Source of the DNA: Nageia nagi
Taxonomy: Eukaryota > Pinophyta
Reading direction: 5' to 3'
Length of the DNA stretch: 64,000 nucleotides
NCBI GenBank assembly: GCA_050084985.1
Contig: JBITNC010000001.1
Span: 211,048,001 to 211,112,000 of the forward strand
The position numbers were made by a program, and so were the translations under genes. This document shows positions 21,731 through 35,039 of this stretch, piece by piece (position 1 is the first letter of the stretch; the number at the start of each line of letters is the position of its first letter). Below the pieces are notes generated by a model. It was not told the origin of the DNA. It did no database searches and saw only the letters and a list, made by a program, of their open reading frames with translations.

Positions 21731-23368
21731 TTAGATATTAATGTAGATAAGTCACCTTATGAAAAAAACTCTCCAACTCAAAAGGTAATAAAGAGTATGA
21801 CCTTGAACAAATATTTATTTATTAAAATTGATAACAAGTATGAGCCCTCAACCTTCAAAGAAACTTCTAAACATGAGTGTTGGATAGAAACCATAAAAGT
21901 GGAGTATGAGGTGCTTATGAAAAATAGAACTTGAGACTTGGTTCTTTTTCCTAATGAGAAGAATGTTATTGACAATAAATAGAGCTATAAGGTCAAGTTC
22001 AATTTAGTTAAAGATATTGAAAAATACAAAGTAAGGTTAGTATCTAAAGGTTTTACTCAGAAATATAATGTAGATTATGATAAAACCTTTATTTCCATGG
22101 TAAAGATGCCTACTCTGAGGATTATCATTACTCTTTCTATAGCTCAAGAATAAAAAGTTTTTTAACTTGATGTCAAGAGTGCATTTCTCAATAGTAACTT
22201 AGATGTAAAAATCTTCATAAATTAATTAGAAGAATTTATCATGGAAGGTAAAAAGTCCTTTATGTGCAAGCTAAATAAATTATTATAGGAATTTAAGCAA
22301 GCATCTTGATCCTAGTATAAAAATATTTTAGGGTACTTGACAAAAATTAGATTCTTCAAATGTTTTTTTAACTTCGATCTATATGTGTTCAATCAATGAA
22401 AAGATATGATCTTGATTCTCCTTTATATGGATAATCTTTTGATTATTAGGAATAATAATGAAATCATTCAAGAATGCATATACAAACTTTTAAGGTAATA
22501 TTTAAAATGATTGATCTTGATCCCTTGCACTACTACTTTGGAATGCAAATATACTAATATAAAGATTGTATTTATATTAATCAATCTAAGTATATATCAA
22601 ATATCTTGCAAAAGTTTGGAATGGAGGAGTATAGATATGCTACAATTCTAATCTCTCTTGAAATCATTATTTCTTTGAGCTCTAATTTTCAGTTAGTTGA
22701 TGCTATAGCTTACAAGCAATTAATTGGTAATATTTTATATTTGATTATATCTAGACTAGATATTACCTTTGTAGTGAAATTGATGGCATGATTCATATAG
22801 AAACCTTATGTTAAGCACCTTAATGTTGTTAAGTAAATTTTGAGGTATGTTATAAGGATTAAAGATCTTATTTTTAAGTATTCTAAGTTACCCTCATTTT
22901 TTCTCTTTGGATTCTCATATGATAGGAAATCAATCTCTACATATGTGTTTAGCATTGGTTTAGGTGCTATCTCTTAGGCTTCTAAGAAGTAGCTTACTAT
23001 TTCTTTTTCTACCATACAAGTTGAATATTGTGCCATGTTTGTTGTAGCTTAAAAAGCTATTTGGATAAAGTATCTTTTGAAAAAAAATTAAATATGAGTA
23101 AGATGGCTCATCTTTAATCTCTTCAGATAATCAATCGACTATTTTTTTGTTCAAGAATCTTATGTTCCATTAGAGAATAAAATATATAGAAATTCATGCC
23201 CATTTTATTAGGAAGAAGGTTCTTGATGGTATCATACACCTAGAGTATTTTCTATCCACCTTGAACTCTATTTATTTGTTCACCAATTCCCTCTTAGAAA
23301 CTCAGTTCTATAAGCTTAGGTATGCTATTAGGTTGGTGAAGTTAATCTCAAGGGGGAGTGAAGTTTAA
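21731..23368 (+). pseudogene. copia2 reverse transcriptase and RNase H
   Basis: RT blocks are W-x-E-T near 21880, YKVRLVSKGFTQKYNVDYD (about 22026-22080), LDVKSAFLNSNLDVKIF (about 22167-22216), and LLYMDNLLII (about 22420-22445), where the second catalytic D of YVDD is N. RNase H is recognisable by the AYKQLIGNILYL and RPDI-like block near 22708-22760 and by a late QFYKLRYAIRLVKL stretch ending at TAA about 23368. It is heavily decayed. Confidence 0.8.
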
Positions 23369-24027
23369 ATTTTTATGTTGAATTCATATTTATGATGAGA
23401 ACTTCACCCTTATAAGGATTTTATATTTTATAGTATTAATTTTGTTGTACACTTTCATAGAAAATTCACTCTACATGAGGAACTTATTGTACAAAATTTT
23501 TAAAAAGTAAAAAGATTAGCTAATCTATCTTTTAGCACTATTTAGTTATCCATATGTGAGAAACTTATATGTGCATTCTCTATTTTATAATGATAATCAA
23601 CATATATTTTTTATATAGTAGGTGACTATGAGCTTTTGGCATGGCATCTTTATGATGACTTATAGTGCACCTTTGATTAGTTCATAATGGTATTTATGTG
23701 ATTCATTCATCTTTGTTAATATAAATATATTGCATCTAATTGATCTTATTTTTTGAGCTGCTTATAAATTATAAGTTCCTTTGAGATTACAGGTTACTTA
23801 CCTTAGGTATGCAAGCTCTTGAAGACTCTTCATGACTTTGAGTTGGATGATTACTTTATGTATATTAAAACTAATTATGGTTAATGATTGTATTTAACAA
23901 AGTAGTGAGTCTCAAACTAGATTTTTTTTACTTCATAAATATATAAAAAGTTCTCATCTCTATTGTATTTATATAGAGGAGAACTCTTTTACTTTCTTTT
24001 TTATTCACTTTATCCTAATATTACATT
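23369..24027 (+). other. copia2 region between pol and the 3' LTR
   Basis: About 660 bp without a recognisable domain. Some Copia lineages (SIRE) carry an envelope-like frame here; none is visible. Confidence 0.5.
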
Positions 24028-24036
24028 AAGGGGGAG
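24028..24036 (+). other. copia2 polypurine tract
   Basis: AAGGGGGAG directly before the 3' LTR. Confidence 0.9.
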
Positions 24037-24537
24037 TGTTGAAATGTATAATGCATTATTGTAAAGGTTATGTAATAATATTATATGTAAGTTCACTAAT
24101 ACTTAAGGGTATAATTTGATACCTTAAGTATTTAAGTGAATATGATAATGGTACTTGTCCTACACTTCATGTCATGAGCATGCCCCTTAGGAAAAAGAAT
24201 GTGCATGTAATGATTTGGTACATTAGATAAAACGGTGATTCAAAAAGGGATTTTGTCCTATAAATAGAAGGTTATCTCTTTGTGATCACATACTAATTTG
24301 TGGATTAAGTTTATGCTATAGGATAGTGCATAGGAGTTGAGATTAGAAGGATTGTAAGAGAGTTGTATTTATGATTGAAGTAAAGATCTAGTTAGTGGAT
24401 GTACTCTAGTTGGAGGAACTACTTACATCTTGTGTTATCTTTATGAGATTGTTGTATGAGTTATTTAGATATTATTTGTGAGCTTTCATGTGATATTTGT
24501 AGTATAGGATTATTTTAGTTATATTTTAAATATTTCA
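24037..24537 (+). repeat. copia2 3' LTR
   Basis: Collinear with 16014-16501; TATAAATA at 24259-24266. The last 60 bp are more diverged than the rest. Confidence 0.92.
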
Positions 24538-26558
24538 TGAGTAATAAACCATACTTTGGTGGGATCTTCACAACCTATATGTCAATGTCCTTGATAATTT
24601 AGGGTTCTGAGGCAATGTCTAGGAATAATGATGTATCATAAGAAATGTAGATCATGATTTTCTCAAAAATGTGTTAGAATTTTTAGGCAAATGCTAATGA
24701 TAAGTTCAAATTAGACTTTGCAATATTTATGCACCATTATATGGAAGTCCATCAAGGAGTAATGGAAATTTTATTCACATCTAAAATTGAGGTTAAAGGT
24801 GTATTATATGCAAAACATGGAAGAGTATGTATATTGCAAACCAAGATTTGTAAACTATTCATAAAATGTGTTTTTAAAAAAAGTGTAGAATACTTTTAGG
24901 AAACTCTAAAACCTTCGTAAGCATTTTAATAGCACAAGATAGAAGGAAAGTAATTGAAAATGGTTTCTCATCAAATATTGTAGTTGTGAATGCACCAAGT
25001 CTGGGGAGTGTGATGTAATAGAAATTTTATGGATAGTATTGATGGAAGTATACACACCAAAAAGGTCTCCCTAAAATGCATATGAAACTTTAATAGTATG
25101 GTCATAAGTAAAGTCAAACTCTAAAACTATTACCTACCTTTTTTTTCTAGCATTTACCATCGTAGGAACGTGTAGTAAAATTATGAAGATTTATCAGTGA
25201 GTAGTTACTTATCAAAAATTGTAAAACCTTAAAATGTGGATGAGAACACAAGACTAGTAAATAATAATTCATGGTTTTTATTACTCTAAGAATAAAACAA
25301 AATGGATGCATTCTTATGGAATGAAATATTTCAAAAATCCTTGAAAGAGAAAATAATTAAAAATAAAAAGAACAAAAGCTTTTCCTATGTAATTTTGAAA
25401 CTTTCAAGTGGGATTTACACAAAGACTGATCAAGCATTAGGTATATTATCATATCATACAACTAATGTAGTTCCATGTTTCCTACCTAATAGATGTTAAA
25501 GGAAAATAATAAATTATACTCACTTCATGTGTATAAAGTTAGATAAGAAAAATAACATGTTTCCTCAATAAACATCTAACATTTACACATGGTATCATTT
25601 ATCTTGATCATATCATTAAATAAGTCTACTAAAATCAAAAATAAAAGGGAGGTACTTGATATTTGAGAGAGAAAAAGACTTTTTCTTCTCCATGGGTTCC
25701 TACTCCAAAACTAAGAAGAAAAGAAAAATGATGACCCCTTCTCCTAAATTCCTCCTTTATTTATAGCTAGGGAGAATCAAATATGTCCAAATGGACATAT
25801 ACTCAATTTTTAATTAGTTTTGGTGGTAGGTCTTCATAAATTTGATGATTATAATGTCATTAAATAATTTGAAACCCTTTTTACTAATTGACAAAATAAT
25901 GCCAACTAGTTCCCCATACCTAACACAAGAAAACAAAATAAGTAGGGACCAAAATCCATTATTTTCTTAAACCATTAATGATTTTTAACATCCTAAAGTG
26001 ATCTTAGTGCTTTCTCCCATTTATTTTTTAATTTTCACTTTATTTTACTAACAAACTTAAGTAGAAACTAAAATTTGATAGAATATTCCTTGCCCTTCCT
26101 TTTGAATTTAAATTTTGAAAATTCATAGCAAGAAATAAATCACACATTTTACTTACAATGGTCACCTTAATCTATAGGATAATCATTAATACACACACAT
26201 ATATCTACAAACACCATTCATTATGAAACTCAATATTCTTAGTTACTCTACCATGCAACTATATGATCTATAATGGTTATTAGGGTTTGTCAATGAATCA
26301 ATGCCAATCATTTTCTCACTCTTACCCTTCTATTCCCATCACCAATTCACCTTTGATTCTTTGTGTCTTCAATCATTCTTTTCATCTTGTAGTAACATGC
26401 TAGTTGCATCAAAAATCTCAAATCCAACATCAAATTGATATAAATAATATATATTTCCACTTAAAATTGATCATCACATAGCAATGATTCAAATATGATT
26501 TCATTTACACCCTTGATAATGTTTGAGGTTGACTAGTGCCATTGGAAGGGTCATTACA

Positions 26559-27309
26559 TCAAACCCCTCCAAACCAAATGTGGGGATCTCAAATCCCTTT
26601 ATGTTTTTCATCATGTGCAAATATTTCTCATCCTTCTACATTAGGTGTAGTTTCTCTCCTAAATCTAATGTGGGGAATTAGAGCTCCTTCTAATTCAATG
26701 TATGATGGAAAGTCTCCCTAATTCCAAACATGATGTGACAAACCACTTTGATGAGAAACATGAGGTGGAAACCACATACAAGACCTAACATGTAGTTTAG
26801 GATGACTTCTAAGCCCAATGTGACCCATTCAAGATCCTTGGGATGCAACATGGGGTATGGTAGCTCCCCAATTCTTCTCTTCTCCTTCTGATATTCCTTC
26901 TCATGCAATGTGGCCACATCTTTTGGTTTCTCCTTCTTTTGGCTCTACTCAATCACCTCTAGATACTTATTGTCCATTTGTGGACAATCATCTTGAATTC
27001 ATTGTAGTGTATGGGTGTTCCCATCAATCTTAAAACTTATAGTGAGTTTCTTATAATTGGTGTAAATTTCATCCAAATCAAACAACCATTGCACTCCTAA
27101 AATAATGTGAGGATTCCCCTTCAAGGGATAGACATTGAAGTTCTCCCTCATCGTGCAACTCTATCACCTCACTCCAAATATCTCAATAATGTGGTCTATA
27201 ATCATGAGTTTCCCATTGGAATTGAAAACTTTGAATTGTTTTAACCCCTTGAATTTTAGATTCTTCTTCACTACAAATCTTGCATTGATGAAGTTATGGG
27301 ATGCTCCTA
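26559..27309 (-). pseudogene. G2 interior with C-terminal part of the protease
   Basis: Read on the minus strand, 27309-26940 starts at GASHNFINARFV, one half of the retropepsin active-site region, and continues with KNLKFKGLKQF and LGVQWLFDLDEIYTNYKK (about 27065-27120), the conserved C-terminal segment of gypsy protease. The N-terminal half, including the catalytic aspartate, lies across U1 at 31061-31130. Beyond 26940 toward 26559 there are only repeated (C)AATGTGGGG words and no RT. Confidence 0.75.
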
Positions 27310-30300
27310 TGTAATGACCCTGTTACACCTACAATTTTGGATGCTTTCATATATTTTGAAATGACCCACTCAATTTCATTATGATTCAATTATCTTTGAA
27401 TAATATGAACATGAATAAGATTTTGAGATGAATAATAATACCTTATTATGCCAAATTGATGCTAGCTTTGAGATTTTTTTTTACATGGGTTATAGCTCAA
27501 CTTAATGACAGAATCAAGATGGAGATCTTGAGAAACCAAGATGAGTGGTTATGGGAAAGGATTGGTAAGAGTGAGAAAATAATTGGAATTTAATTGCTAA
27601 CAGGTCACAAGGACCTTATTAAATCATATAGTTGCATATCATAATTTTTGAGTATGATATTAAATCTCTATGATGTGTGTGATGCTCTTGTGTGTACTAA
27701 TAAAATTTACCTCATAGTATGGATAGGTAAATGTGTGTTGAAAATAAGATATGCATGACAGAATTTGTTTAAGAAATTAATTGAATATTTTTGAATGATA
27801 CAAGGAATATTCCAATTATTTTAATTTGAAATTTCACCAAGGAATTTTTATAGATTTAGTTAAAAATAAAAATTTAAACGTTAAAAGGATTATTTGTCAT
27901 TTGTTGGTGGTTTTAAGGCTATCTTGGAATCTTCTCCATACATTTTTTAATTTTATGTTTGATATATGTGTAATTATTTTTATATACTTTGGACTCTAAT
28001 GTTAGGTATGCAATTTATTGGAAAGACATTGGACTTGAAAATAATAATAATAAAACCCCATCCCTCATGAATAAAATAGATGAGTTGGAAAAATAGTTAT
28101 TTGTTTTGGATGGATTATGCTACGCTTTGATAATAAATATTTGAGGAACCTTAAGAAAAGAAACATATCTCTCCTCCATATTGGCTTTGGGGTCCTATGA
28201 GAAAAAGGAGTCCTCTTTTCTCAATTGTCCATCTTAAACATCGAGGTACTTTTATTTTGATTTTAGCATCTACTTGCTAAAATATTATATAAAGAATTTG
28301 ATATAAAATCTTACATTCTATAATGTGATTTTAACTATGAAGATTTATATTTATTTAAATTTTATATCTTTATTTATTTAAATAGTGAAAGATAGTATGT
28401 AACTATGTAGGTACAAATTTGATTATGACTTTGCATGTGAATATAAAGTATGCTTTGTCGAGATGTAAAAAGAAAGGGTACCTTATTGCTATTATTATTA
28501 TTATTATTATTTATTTTTACATTGGCTTGAGACATATAAGAATTATAGTACTATTTTTACATGTAATCCTATTATATAGATTGAATATATATAGATGGTA
28601 AATATAATGTACTAATTGTATATATTTATCCCAATAAAGGAGAAAAGGAAGATTTATATTTATATATATATATATATATATATATTAGATGAGATATTGA
28701 ATTATAAACCTTATTTTCCATGTTGAAAAGGGGGTGATATTTGTTTTAGAGAATATTTTGTATGCCTTACAATTATCATGTGAATGAGTACTTGGAATTA
28801 AAGCCTAAGTACAAGAAAACTATATTAATTATGAGTAGTCTCATCGATTGGAGACCCACTCTTCCTAATAAAAACATAAGCCAATTGCCTTGTATACTCT
28901 CCTATACCACTCCATTCTTCTTATTCACCCTTTATTTTTACACCATGAGTGTCTTACCTAAGAAGCTATTATCCATTTGCTGGTTCAAATGAGGTTTTCC
29001 TAGTGTAACATTCTGAGGAGGTTGTGAGAGTTTTGGATAGGACTTTTAGCATCTAGATTATTATTATTTTTGGATAGGATGGAACAAGATGAATAGGTAA
29101 ATGTCCATCAAAACACACCCAATGTATTAATTTACCCCCTTTCATGTAGTATATAAGACTATAATATGATGTGCCATTTTATCAATAAACTCTTAGGGGA
29201 TATGAATATAACTATCGTATATGAGACTATAATCTGATGAAACATTTTGTCAAATAATTCATAGACCCTATTAACATATCAAGTTTAGTGATTATTACAA
29301 TGCATTTTGATAATGTTTTCTATCAAAGAAATAGTAGGTCCTCTTAACATTGTTTACTGTACATGAAACTAAATGGAAGCATTTTATCATACAATTCATA
29401 GATCTTTCCAACACATTCAATTAGTGCATATCTTACTAGTATATGTCATATTTATTAAATTTTGTAAAATTTTGAATATTAATAAACTTAAATTAATATA
29501 TTTTGAAAGGGATATTTAGTAAGGTTTCAATAATAATTTGGTATTGAAAGCCTAGATTCTAAAAGGGTTAATTATATTTTTGATTGGTTTATTTAAGCTT
29601 GGCATGAGGAAATTTTTATGAATATAATAAGAAAAGTCATAAAGTTATTTGAGTTTTGTTTTTTTAAATAATGATATTTAATTTGATATACCTCTATAAT
29701 AAATATGGAGTTGATGGATTTTATCAATGAAATATGATTGATCATTACTCGAGGATATACATAAAGCTCTTTTGAATGTTAATACTTTCTTCATAATGTC
29801 TCATTTTGAATAAAATATTACTCTATGACCAAGGAAGGGAGGTAGCTTATTCAAAAGCATAAAACATATTGAGATCATAAGTAGAGTATGACCTAAGTAA
29901 ATATAATACCTTATATGAAATTAATGTATTAATTGAGACATGATTCATTTAGAATAGAATGCATTATGATCATAAGAAGAGTTATCTTGATCCTCAAAAT
30001 GCTCAAAAACCTTTCTTAGTACTTATGACCATTTACTCTTTGAACCTTGGGATGATCGTAAGAAGAATATGGCATGAAGATACCATGGATGAAGATGAAG
30101 AATTTCCATATCATTGCACTCCTTAGATGAAATTTATACAATTTATGTATTGTATGGAACTATGGAACCATTGACATATTAATTTTGAAGTTATTATATT
30201 GATGTATTCTTGATATAAGATAGAACATAAGAAGATTTATATGTAACCGAGTATCAAAAATGAGTATCAAGGAAAGTAGTCAACATGTCATTAATTATGT

Positions 30301-31060
30301 TTATTACATCTCATGTTTATATATTTACACAAGATTTATGGTACAAGAATTATAATATATTATGAGTTTAATTATCCTAGATAACATTCACTAAACTATT
30401 GAAATAAGAAGTTCTGCTCATATGACAAATTGTAATGATGCCAAAGTATATAATTCACACCCAAAGAAATTATTAGTAACAAACCTAAGGGATAAAAGTT
30501 TATGATGTAAATAAGGAATTAAGATTTAGTATGATCTATGAAATTGACATGGAATCAAAATTAGTAAATTCTCAAATAAGAAAATAAAAGGATGACTAAA
30601 TAATTAAGTTTAGTAGTCATGGGATTCATAGATTAAAATAAAGGGCACGAGAATTTTATACACATATATGAAATGAAGTACAAATATTATAGAAGGCTTA
30701 GTAATTATGGAATTCATAGATTATGTTAATAAGTGAATCGATGAGCTATTAATCCTAGTCAAAATTATAGATTGAAAATTATTTCAAAATTCAAAATAGT
30801 GTACTCATGGGAAATAATATGCTACTCAAACAAAATTAGAAAATGATCATCATGGGGAAATGCTTGCAAGCAAGGTGAGATTGTGTGGTGAATGTACCCC
30901 AATACTTATCTAGGGATGGTGATATCTAGATATAGTATGAAGAACAACAAAATATCTCCAACGTGGGATATATAATTCACGAATAGTGGTCTTCATATGG
31001 GGAATACTTAAAAAAAAGGGTCTAAATTTTTATAGTTTTGTATAGTGGGGCAACATTACA
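27310..31060 (-). mobile_element. U1: minus-strand copy of the TGTA...TACA unit
   Basis: On the minus strand it starts TGTAATGTTGCCCCAC (at 31060) and ends GGGTCATTACA (at 27310). It is collinear with U2 in reverse, for example the GATCATCCCAAGGTTC segment near 30050 against 34335. The target duplication is TCCTA/TCCTG (27305-27309, 31061-31065). It holds an ATT microsatellite (28490-28511), a TA tract (28660-28686) and about five units of the 80-bp repeat (29100-29430). No domain is recognised. It is inserted in the G2 protease. Confidence 0.8.
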
Positions 31061-32650
31061 TCCTGGGTCAATCAGGACCATCACATACTGACAACCTACT
31101 TTCCCAAAAACTCTTAGTATGAGGTACTTCTTCACCACATGAAGTGAAGTGATGATACTTCCTAATGTGCCCTTTAATTTTGGTGCCTTTTGATCTAAAG
31201 TTTCCATGCTAAGATTTAGATCTAAACCATCTAAGTCATCCTTTGAAAATACCTCTATGTAATTTACATATCCCTTGCCTTAGCAATAATGCAATAGCTC
31301 CCAAGTATTCTTACAGTAGAAGCACTTACCTTCCTCCCTCAATTTCCTATATGTGGTTGAATGCAAGTGGTTCATTCGAGGTGGGGGAATGGTTTATCCT
31401 TACTAGGCCCTTCCTTATCAATAAAATATTTTTGAGTGACTAACCACTTGTATGTATACCCTCCCTTGAGGAACTTCATGGCTGGCTCTAGATAATATGT
31501 AGCTTATATGGCATCATCAAGGATTCTAGGTGAGGATACCTTGACCATGCCCTATAATGGTTTCATCAAACCCTCTATTAAGAGAAATGTTAATCACTCC
31601 TCTAGAATATGGTGGATCATAACTACAATCTTGTACAACTTTGACACATATTCATCCATTATTCCTTATTTTATTAATGATGTTAGATATAAAAAGTAGT
31701 CATTCTCCTTCTTCTTATTAAACCTCTTAACCAAACTACCTAGAAAACTCATCAAAAGAGGTTATTTGTGAGTAATCTTGGCTGATCAATCCATGCAACC
31801 ATCATTTGAGAGCATCACCCTCAATGTGTAAGGATGTGAAATGGATTGCATCTTCCTCCACCATGTTTATACTCAAGGTGAAGTAAGTCTGCAATTGATG
31901 CAACCATGCCCTAACAATCATTCACTTTCCATCATACATTTGCACCTACATTTTTTTTATCTTTTGTTGTAGGTCTCTCTTATCTCCCAACAAACTACTT
32001 AGGGTATGTGGACCATGTGTGCTACTCCCATTCAATCCTAAGATCTCTAGGTAGCCATTGAAGTTGACATCTCTCTTCAACCCTAGATCTAACATGGAAT
32101 ACTCCCTAAAAATCTAATTCAGCTCTAGTAGATCTAAAACCTTATTCTTTTCCTCTTCTAACTTCTTGAAAAACATGGGCTTGTGTAGCTTGGAAATGAT
32201 GGGCTTCTCCATTTTGCCAACATACTCCTCTAGGTACCTCCTAAGAAGAGGGTTAGTACCCTATGGTGCTAAGTGCGAATGGGATATCAAGAATGTGGAT
32301 TCTAGACAACCCATAGATCCATGGTGAGTAGACTCCTAATATTTCAAACCATAGGATTTGCTCATACTTTGCTCTTGATCTTCCCTATCCTCCTTATGCA
32401 TCTCCTCTCTTTCATGTTGAGTAGGATGTGGGGGCTAATTTATCTCTTAGGCTCCTTGTGAACTCCCATATGTCTATTCAGCTATCACTACATGGTGGTG
32501 ATGCCCTCCTTACCTCATTCTATGCCACATTCATCCACTACCTATGATCTTCCTTATGGATGGCTCTAGAAGGTGTTTGTACTATATGTGATTTTTGGCT
32601 CTTCCTTATGGATTCCATCTATCTATGAGTATTGGATCTAGTGTAGTAGA
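31061..32650 (-). pseudogene. G2 gag and N-terminal protease
   Basis: From the primer site leftward the minus strand encodes a charged N-terminal part (about 32230-32100, EEYVGKMEKPII), then the Retrotrans_gag core near 31940-31800: WLHQLQTYFTL and HIEGDALKWW, ending in disrupted frames. At 31207-31061 a 49-residue stretch runs to VMVLIDPG, the start of the retropepsin motif with P in place of S/T. This gag and protease style with an iMet primer site resembles chromoviral gypsy elements. Stops are frequent. Confidence 0.7.
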
Positions 32651-32690
32651 GGTGAACTACCAATATCATTCATAGGCTAGCCAAATCTAA

Positions 32691-32702
32691 GCTCTGATAC
32701 CA
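32691..32702 (-). other. G2 primer-binding site (tRNA-iMet)
   Basis: GCTCTGATACCA, reverse complement of TGGTATCAGAGC, one base from the 5' LTR at 32704. Confidence 0.95.
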
Positions 32703-32703
32703 C

Positions 32704-33343
32704 TGTAAGGATCCTAAAATGTAACTAAAGTGCAAATTAATAAATTTGATTACAAAAACCCTAACATATAGTATAAGGTATCAACATTAAGATTTCATAA
32801 TACAATATTACCAATGTCTGAGCTAAGACATCCACTACAAGTTTACATAACACAAAAATGCTAACATCTAGCCAAGATAAGCAAATATCAATGTACAAAC
32901 CCTCACAATGCCAATGTCTAGCTCATACATTCATAAATAAACAAACACACTACAACATTGTAATAATGGAATTAAGAACAATGTAACATGAGATCCAAAT
33001 GCCAAACTATTGTATACATGATCCCAAAGTTGTACATTGGCCTTTAAGGATCCAACTAGGGAATAACTGATGGTCTTTCATTGTTGGATGGATGGTAGAA
33101 TCATAGGATAATATTACTCCATTGAAACTCATATCCTCTCCATTGAAGAAGTCCTCCTTTAATCTCAAAAATCATTGAAGGTAGAAGTGCAACCTCAAAA
33201 TACCAAGAGATGGGAAAGGGTGCTACACCAATGACATAGGCTATAAGATCCCTCATCCTGATAGCCCTCTTATATGTTGCACCTAAGAGATTGCTTAGTG
33301 CCACTAAGGCTTGTGTCCATATGATAGTATCAAAAAGATAATA
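32704..33343 (-). repeat. G2 5' LTR, segment 1
   Basis: TGTAAGGATCC... This is the copy without G1 or copia1; it shows the empty sites for both. Interrupted by U2 at 33344. Confidence 0.88.
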
Positions 33344-35039
33344 TGTAGTTCTACCCCACTATACTAAACCCCAAAATTTTTAGATCCTTTTTTTGATTAT
33401 TTCTTATGTGAGGGTCATTATTCATGAATCATATATCCCACATTAATGGTACTTAGTTGTTTTTCATATTATATCTAGATATCACCATCCTTAGGTAAGC
33501 ATTAGGGAATGCTTACCATGCAATCCCACCTCACTTGCATGTGGTTCCCCATGATGATCATGCTCCAATTTAATTAAAGTAGAGTCTTATTTCACATGTG
33601 TACACCTTTTCAAATTTCAAAATAATTTTTTTGATCTATAATTTTTGACTAGGTTTGATATCTTATTAATTCTCTTGCTTACCCAATCCCATGATTACTA
33701 AACTTATTTATTTATTTAATCTGCTATAATTATTATACTTCCTTTCACACACACACACACACACATTAAAAGTGTCATGCCTTATATTTTTTCTATGTCA
33801 ATATACTAGGTCCATGTTTAAGCCTTGTTATTAACTTAATTCTTTAGATTGTATCAATGTTTGTTTGTAAAATTACCCTTAGATTAGCTCAATTAAATCC
33901 TAACATTTGTATTAAGTGTGAGTTATGTGCATTGACATATTTGTTAAGGGTATTTATATTTTTGAACACAATTAAATATTTTGATAATCTAATGAATATT
34001 CTGTAAGATCATTTTCCTTTATCATTAATCTTTCCTTATAATAATAATGAAAATATTATGATTTGAGTATCATAAAAATAGAAATATGGGAGGAAATAAA
34101 TCATATTTAGTGTAACTTTCCATCGACATGTTAGCTACTTTCCATGGTACCCTTTTTGGTATTACATTTAAATCTCTTATGACCCAATAAACATCATAAG
34201 TACATCAAATTAATAACTCTAAAAGTGGTTTATCATTTATAGAATACATTAAATATGTAGATTACATCCAAAAAGCTTTAAGGAAGGTCTTCATATCCAT
34301 CTGATGTTTCTTCATCCCATCTTCATTCCATGATCATCCCAAGGTTCCAAGATTAAATGATCATAAGTACTAACAAAGGTTTTCAAGAAATTGATGACTA
34401 GGACAACACTTCTTATTGACTACAATGCATTCTACTCTATATGCACTATGTCTTAATTTATACATTAATCAATTTCACATAGGGTATTATAATTACTTAG
34501 GTTATACACTACTTGTGATCTCAAGAGGTTTTATGCTTTTTTTTTAAGATACCTTCCTTCCTTGATTGTTGAGCAAGATTTCATCCAAAATGAGGAATTT
34601 CAATGAAGTAATAACATTCAAAAGATTTCATCATATATTCCCAAATAAAGGTCTACTGTACATTTATTGAAAGTCCCATTATCTCTAAATTATAGGAGCA
34701 TTCTCAACAAATTAATTACAATGGTTTTAATAACACAAAGCTAAAAAAACTTCACAAACTTTCTCAATATATTCTAAGTTCAATTATAAAAAGTTTTTCA
34801 TTCCAAGCTTATATAAACTTTATGCTTAAAAACTAATCACGGTTCCACTAACCTTGAAATTTTTCAGCTTTTAATCTCCATATCATAGATAATCTATTTG
34901 AATAATATGTTTTAAGGATTAATTATTATTGAGTCCCTCTTAAAATTCCTTTCAAACCTAATAAGTTTATTAATTGCAAATCTTAATTTTAAATGAATAA
35001 CATCCAACTAAGCATTCACATGGTATGCACAATCTGATA

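Larger units (their letters stand above)
16014..24537 (+). mobile_element. copia2: old, 8.5-kb Ty1/Copia element
   Basis: LTRs at 16014-16501 and 24037-24537 share most of their sequence. A tRNA-iMet primer site, decayed gag-pol and a polypurine tract are in order. It is larger than copia1 because about 2.9 kb precede gag and about 670 bp follow pol. The proteins carry dozens of stops, so it is much older than copia1. I could not find a target duplication (ACTTG on the left, TGAGT on the right). Confidence 0.9.
15262..26558 (+). mobile_element. U3: copy of the TGTA...TACA unit, interrupted by copia2
   Basis: Starts TGTAACACTACTCAAAC and ends GGGTCATTACA. Segments 15262-16013 and 24538-26558 together make about 2.8 kb and align with the two ends of U2. 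Flanking repeats are TCAAG (15257-15261) and TCAAA (26559-26563). No coding domain is seen. TG...CA ends with a 5-bp target duplication point to an LTR integrase, so it is a solo LTR or a non-autonomous element. Confidence 0.75.

Noticed and set aside
16009-24542. Target duplication for copia2
   Set aside because: ACTTG and TGAGT do not match at the LTR ends I can define, so none is claimed.
28490-28690. ATT and TA microsatellites as regulatory elements
   Set aside because: Simple repeats inside U1; nothing supports a function.
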